A DNA stretch of 13,102 nt from Actinomycetota bacterium (lineage in GTDB: Bacteria; Actinomycetota; Thermoleophilia; Solirubrobacterales; Solirubrobacteraceae). Each line of letters begins with the position of its first letter. Within the stretch, counting starts at the first letter, position 1. The notes under the pieces were generated by a model, which ran no database searches, had not been told where the DNA came from, and saw only the letters and a program-made list of their open reading frames with translations. Location: positions 1 to 13,102 of the forward strand of contig SYBY01000258.1 in the NCBI GenBank assembly GCA_005788585.1. Direction: 5' to 3'. Below, one piece after another: positions 12,986 through 13,102 of the stretch. Made by a program: the position numbers and the translations under genes.

Positions 12986-13102
12986 ATGAAGGCCGACAGC
13001 ATCCTGGAGACCATCGGCGACACGCCGCACATCCGGATCAACCGCCTGTATGCCGACCGGCCCGACGTCACCGTCTGGATGAAGGCCGAGCGGGCGAACC
13101 CG
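12986..13102 (+). CDS. cysK: Cysteine synthase (O-acetylserine sulfhydrylase), N-terminus only
   Basis: 39 residues before the window ends. [17 protein letters not shown] and WMKAERANP match the beginning of PLP-dependent cysteine synthases (usually ETIGNTP and K-E-NP); the PLP lysine motif lies just beyond the edge. It converts O-acetylserine and sulfide to cysteine. GGGAG at 12976-12980 lies 5 bases before the ATG, a good ribosome binding site, and the gap to the cysE stop is only 9 bases, so it is the second gene of a cysE-cysK operon. CysM or a related beta-family enzyme cannot be excluded from so little sequence. Confidence 0.85.
   Translation, partial: MKADSILETIGDTPHIRINRLYADRPDVTVWMKAERANP

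Noticed and set aside
11987..13030. Minus-strand open frame (347 codons) across cysE
   Set aside because: Antisense to an intact serine acetyltransferase; composition dominated by Val, Asp, Gly and Arg with no recognisable domain.
1..13102. CRISPR arrays, insertion sequences, tRNA or rRNA genes, integrase
   Set aside because: Looked for direct repeats with spacers, transposase motifs, terminal inverted repeats and tRNA-like arms by eye; none found. Weak or degenerate copies could be missed without a search tool.

Overview
High-GC, actinobacteria-like chromosome segment (hand-counted 60-base lines in the flanking genes are about 73-75% G+C). A RecBCD-type operon, a long EpsC-type serine acetyltransferase and repeated leaderless-type promoters (a TANNNT -10 element 6-9 bases before a start codon) all fit Actinomycetota. 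A deep-branching lineage such as Thermoleophilia is possible but is only a guess; no rRNA or other taxonomic marker is present.

Layout. (1) 1-3437: the C-terminal half of recB, overlapping an intact recD, ancestral-looking repair genes. (2) 3717-10099: an accessory island with lower G+C in sampled lines (58-63% in two of three). It carries a C5-cytosine DNA methyltransferase and a Vsr mismatch endonuclease on the plus strand. Converging on them from the minus strand is a tight three-gene operon: ParB-like protein, SNF2-type helicase, and a DUF3883 protein with PD-(D/E)XK-type nuclease residues. Divergent from the ParB-like gene is an HNH/treble-clef protein with an N-terminal winged-helix-like region whose catalytic His is not visible. 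(3) 10100-10527: no confident intact gene, but apparent gene debris on both strands. (4) 10528-12092: two type II toxin-antitoxin modules (Phd-like antitoxin + PIN toxin, then ribbon-helix-helix antitoxin + PIN toxin), each behind an inverted repeat at its promoter, with a small one-helix membrane protein gene between them. (5) 12125-13102: cysE and the start of cysK, the cysteine biosynthesis pair.

How the parts may work together. The island reads as a modification-linked defence system. The methyltransferase would mark self DNA, and Vsr would repair the T:G mismatches made when 5-methylcytosine deaminates. The ParB-like protein (binding or loading), the SNF2 motor (translocation) and the DUF3883 nuclease (cleavage) are a plausible restriction arm, with the HNH-like protein as regulator, sensor or second effector. 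No DUF1998, PLD or DrmA-type gene is present, so it is not DISARM, and it matches no other named system that I can recall. It is the best candidate here for an undescribed system. Its position between recBD and toxin-antitoxin modules supports a defence-island setting.
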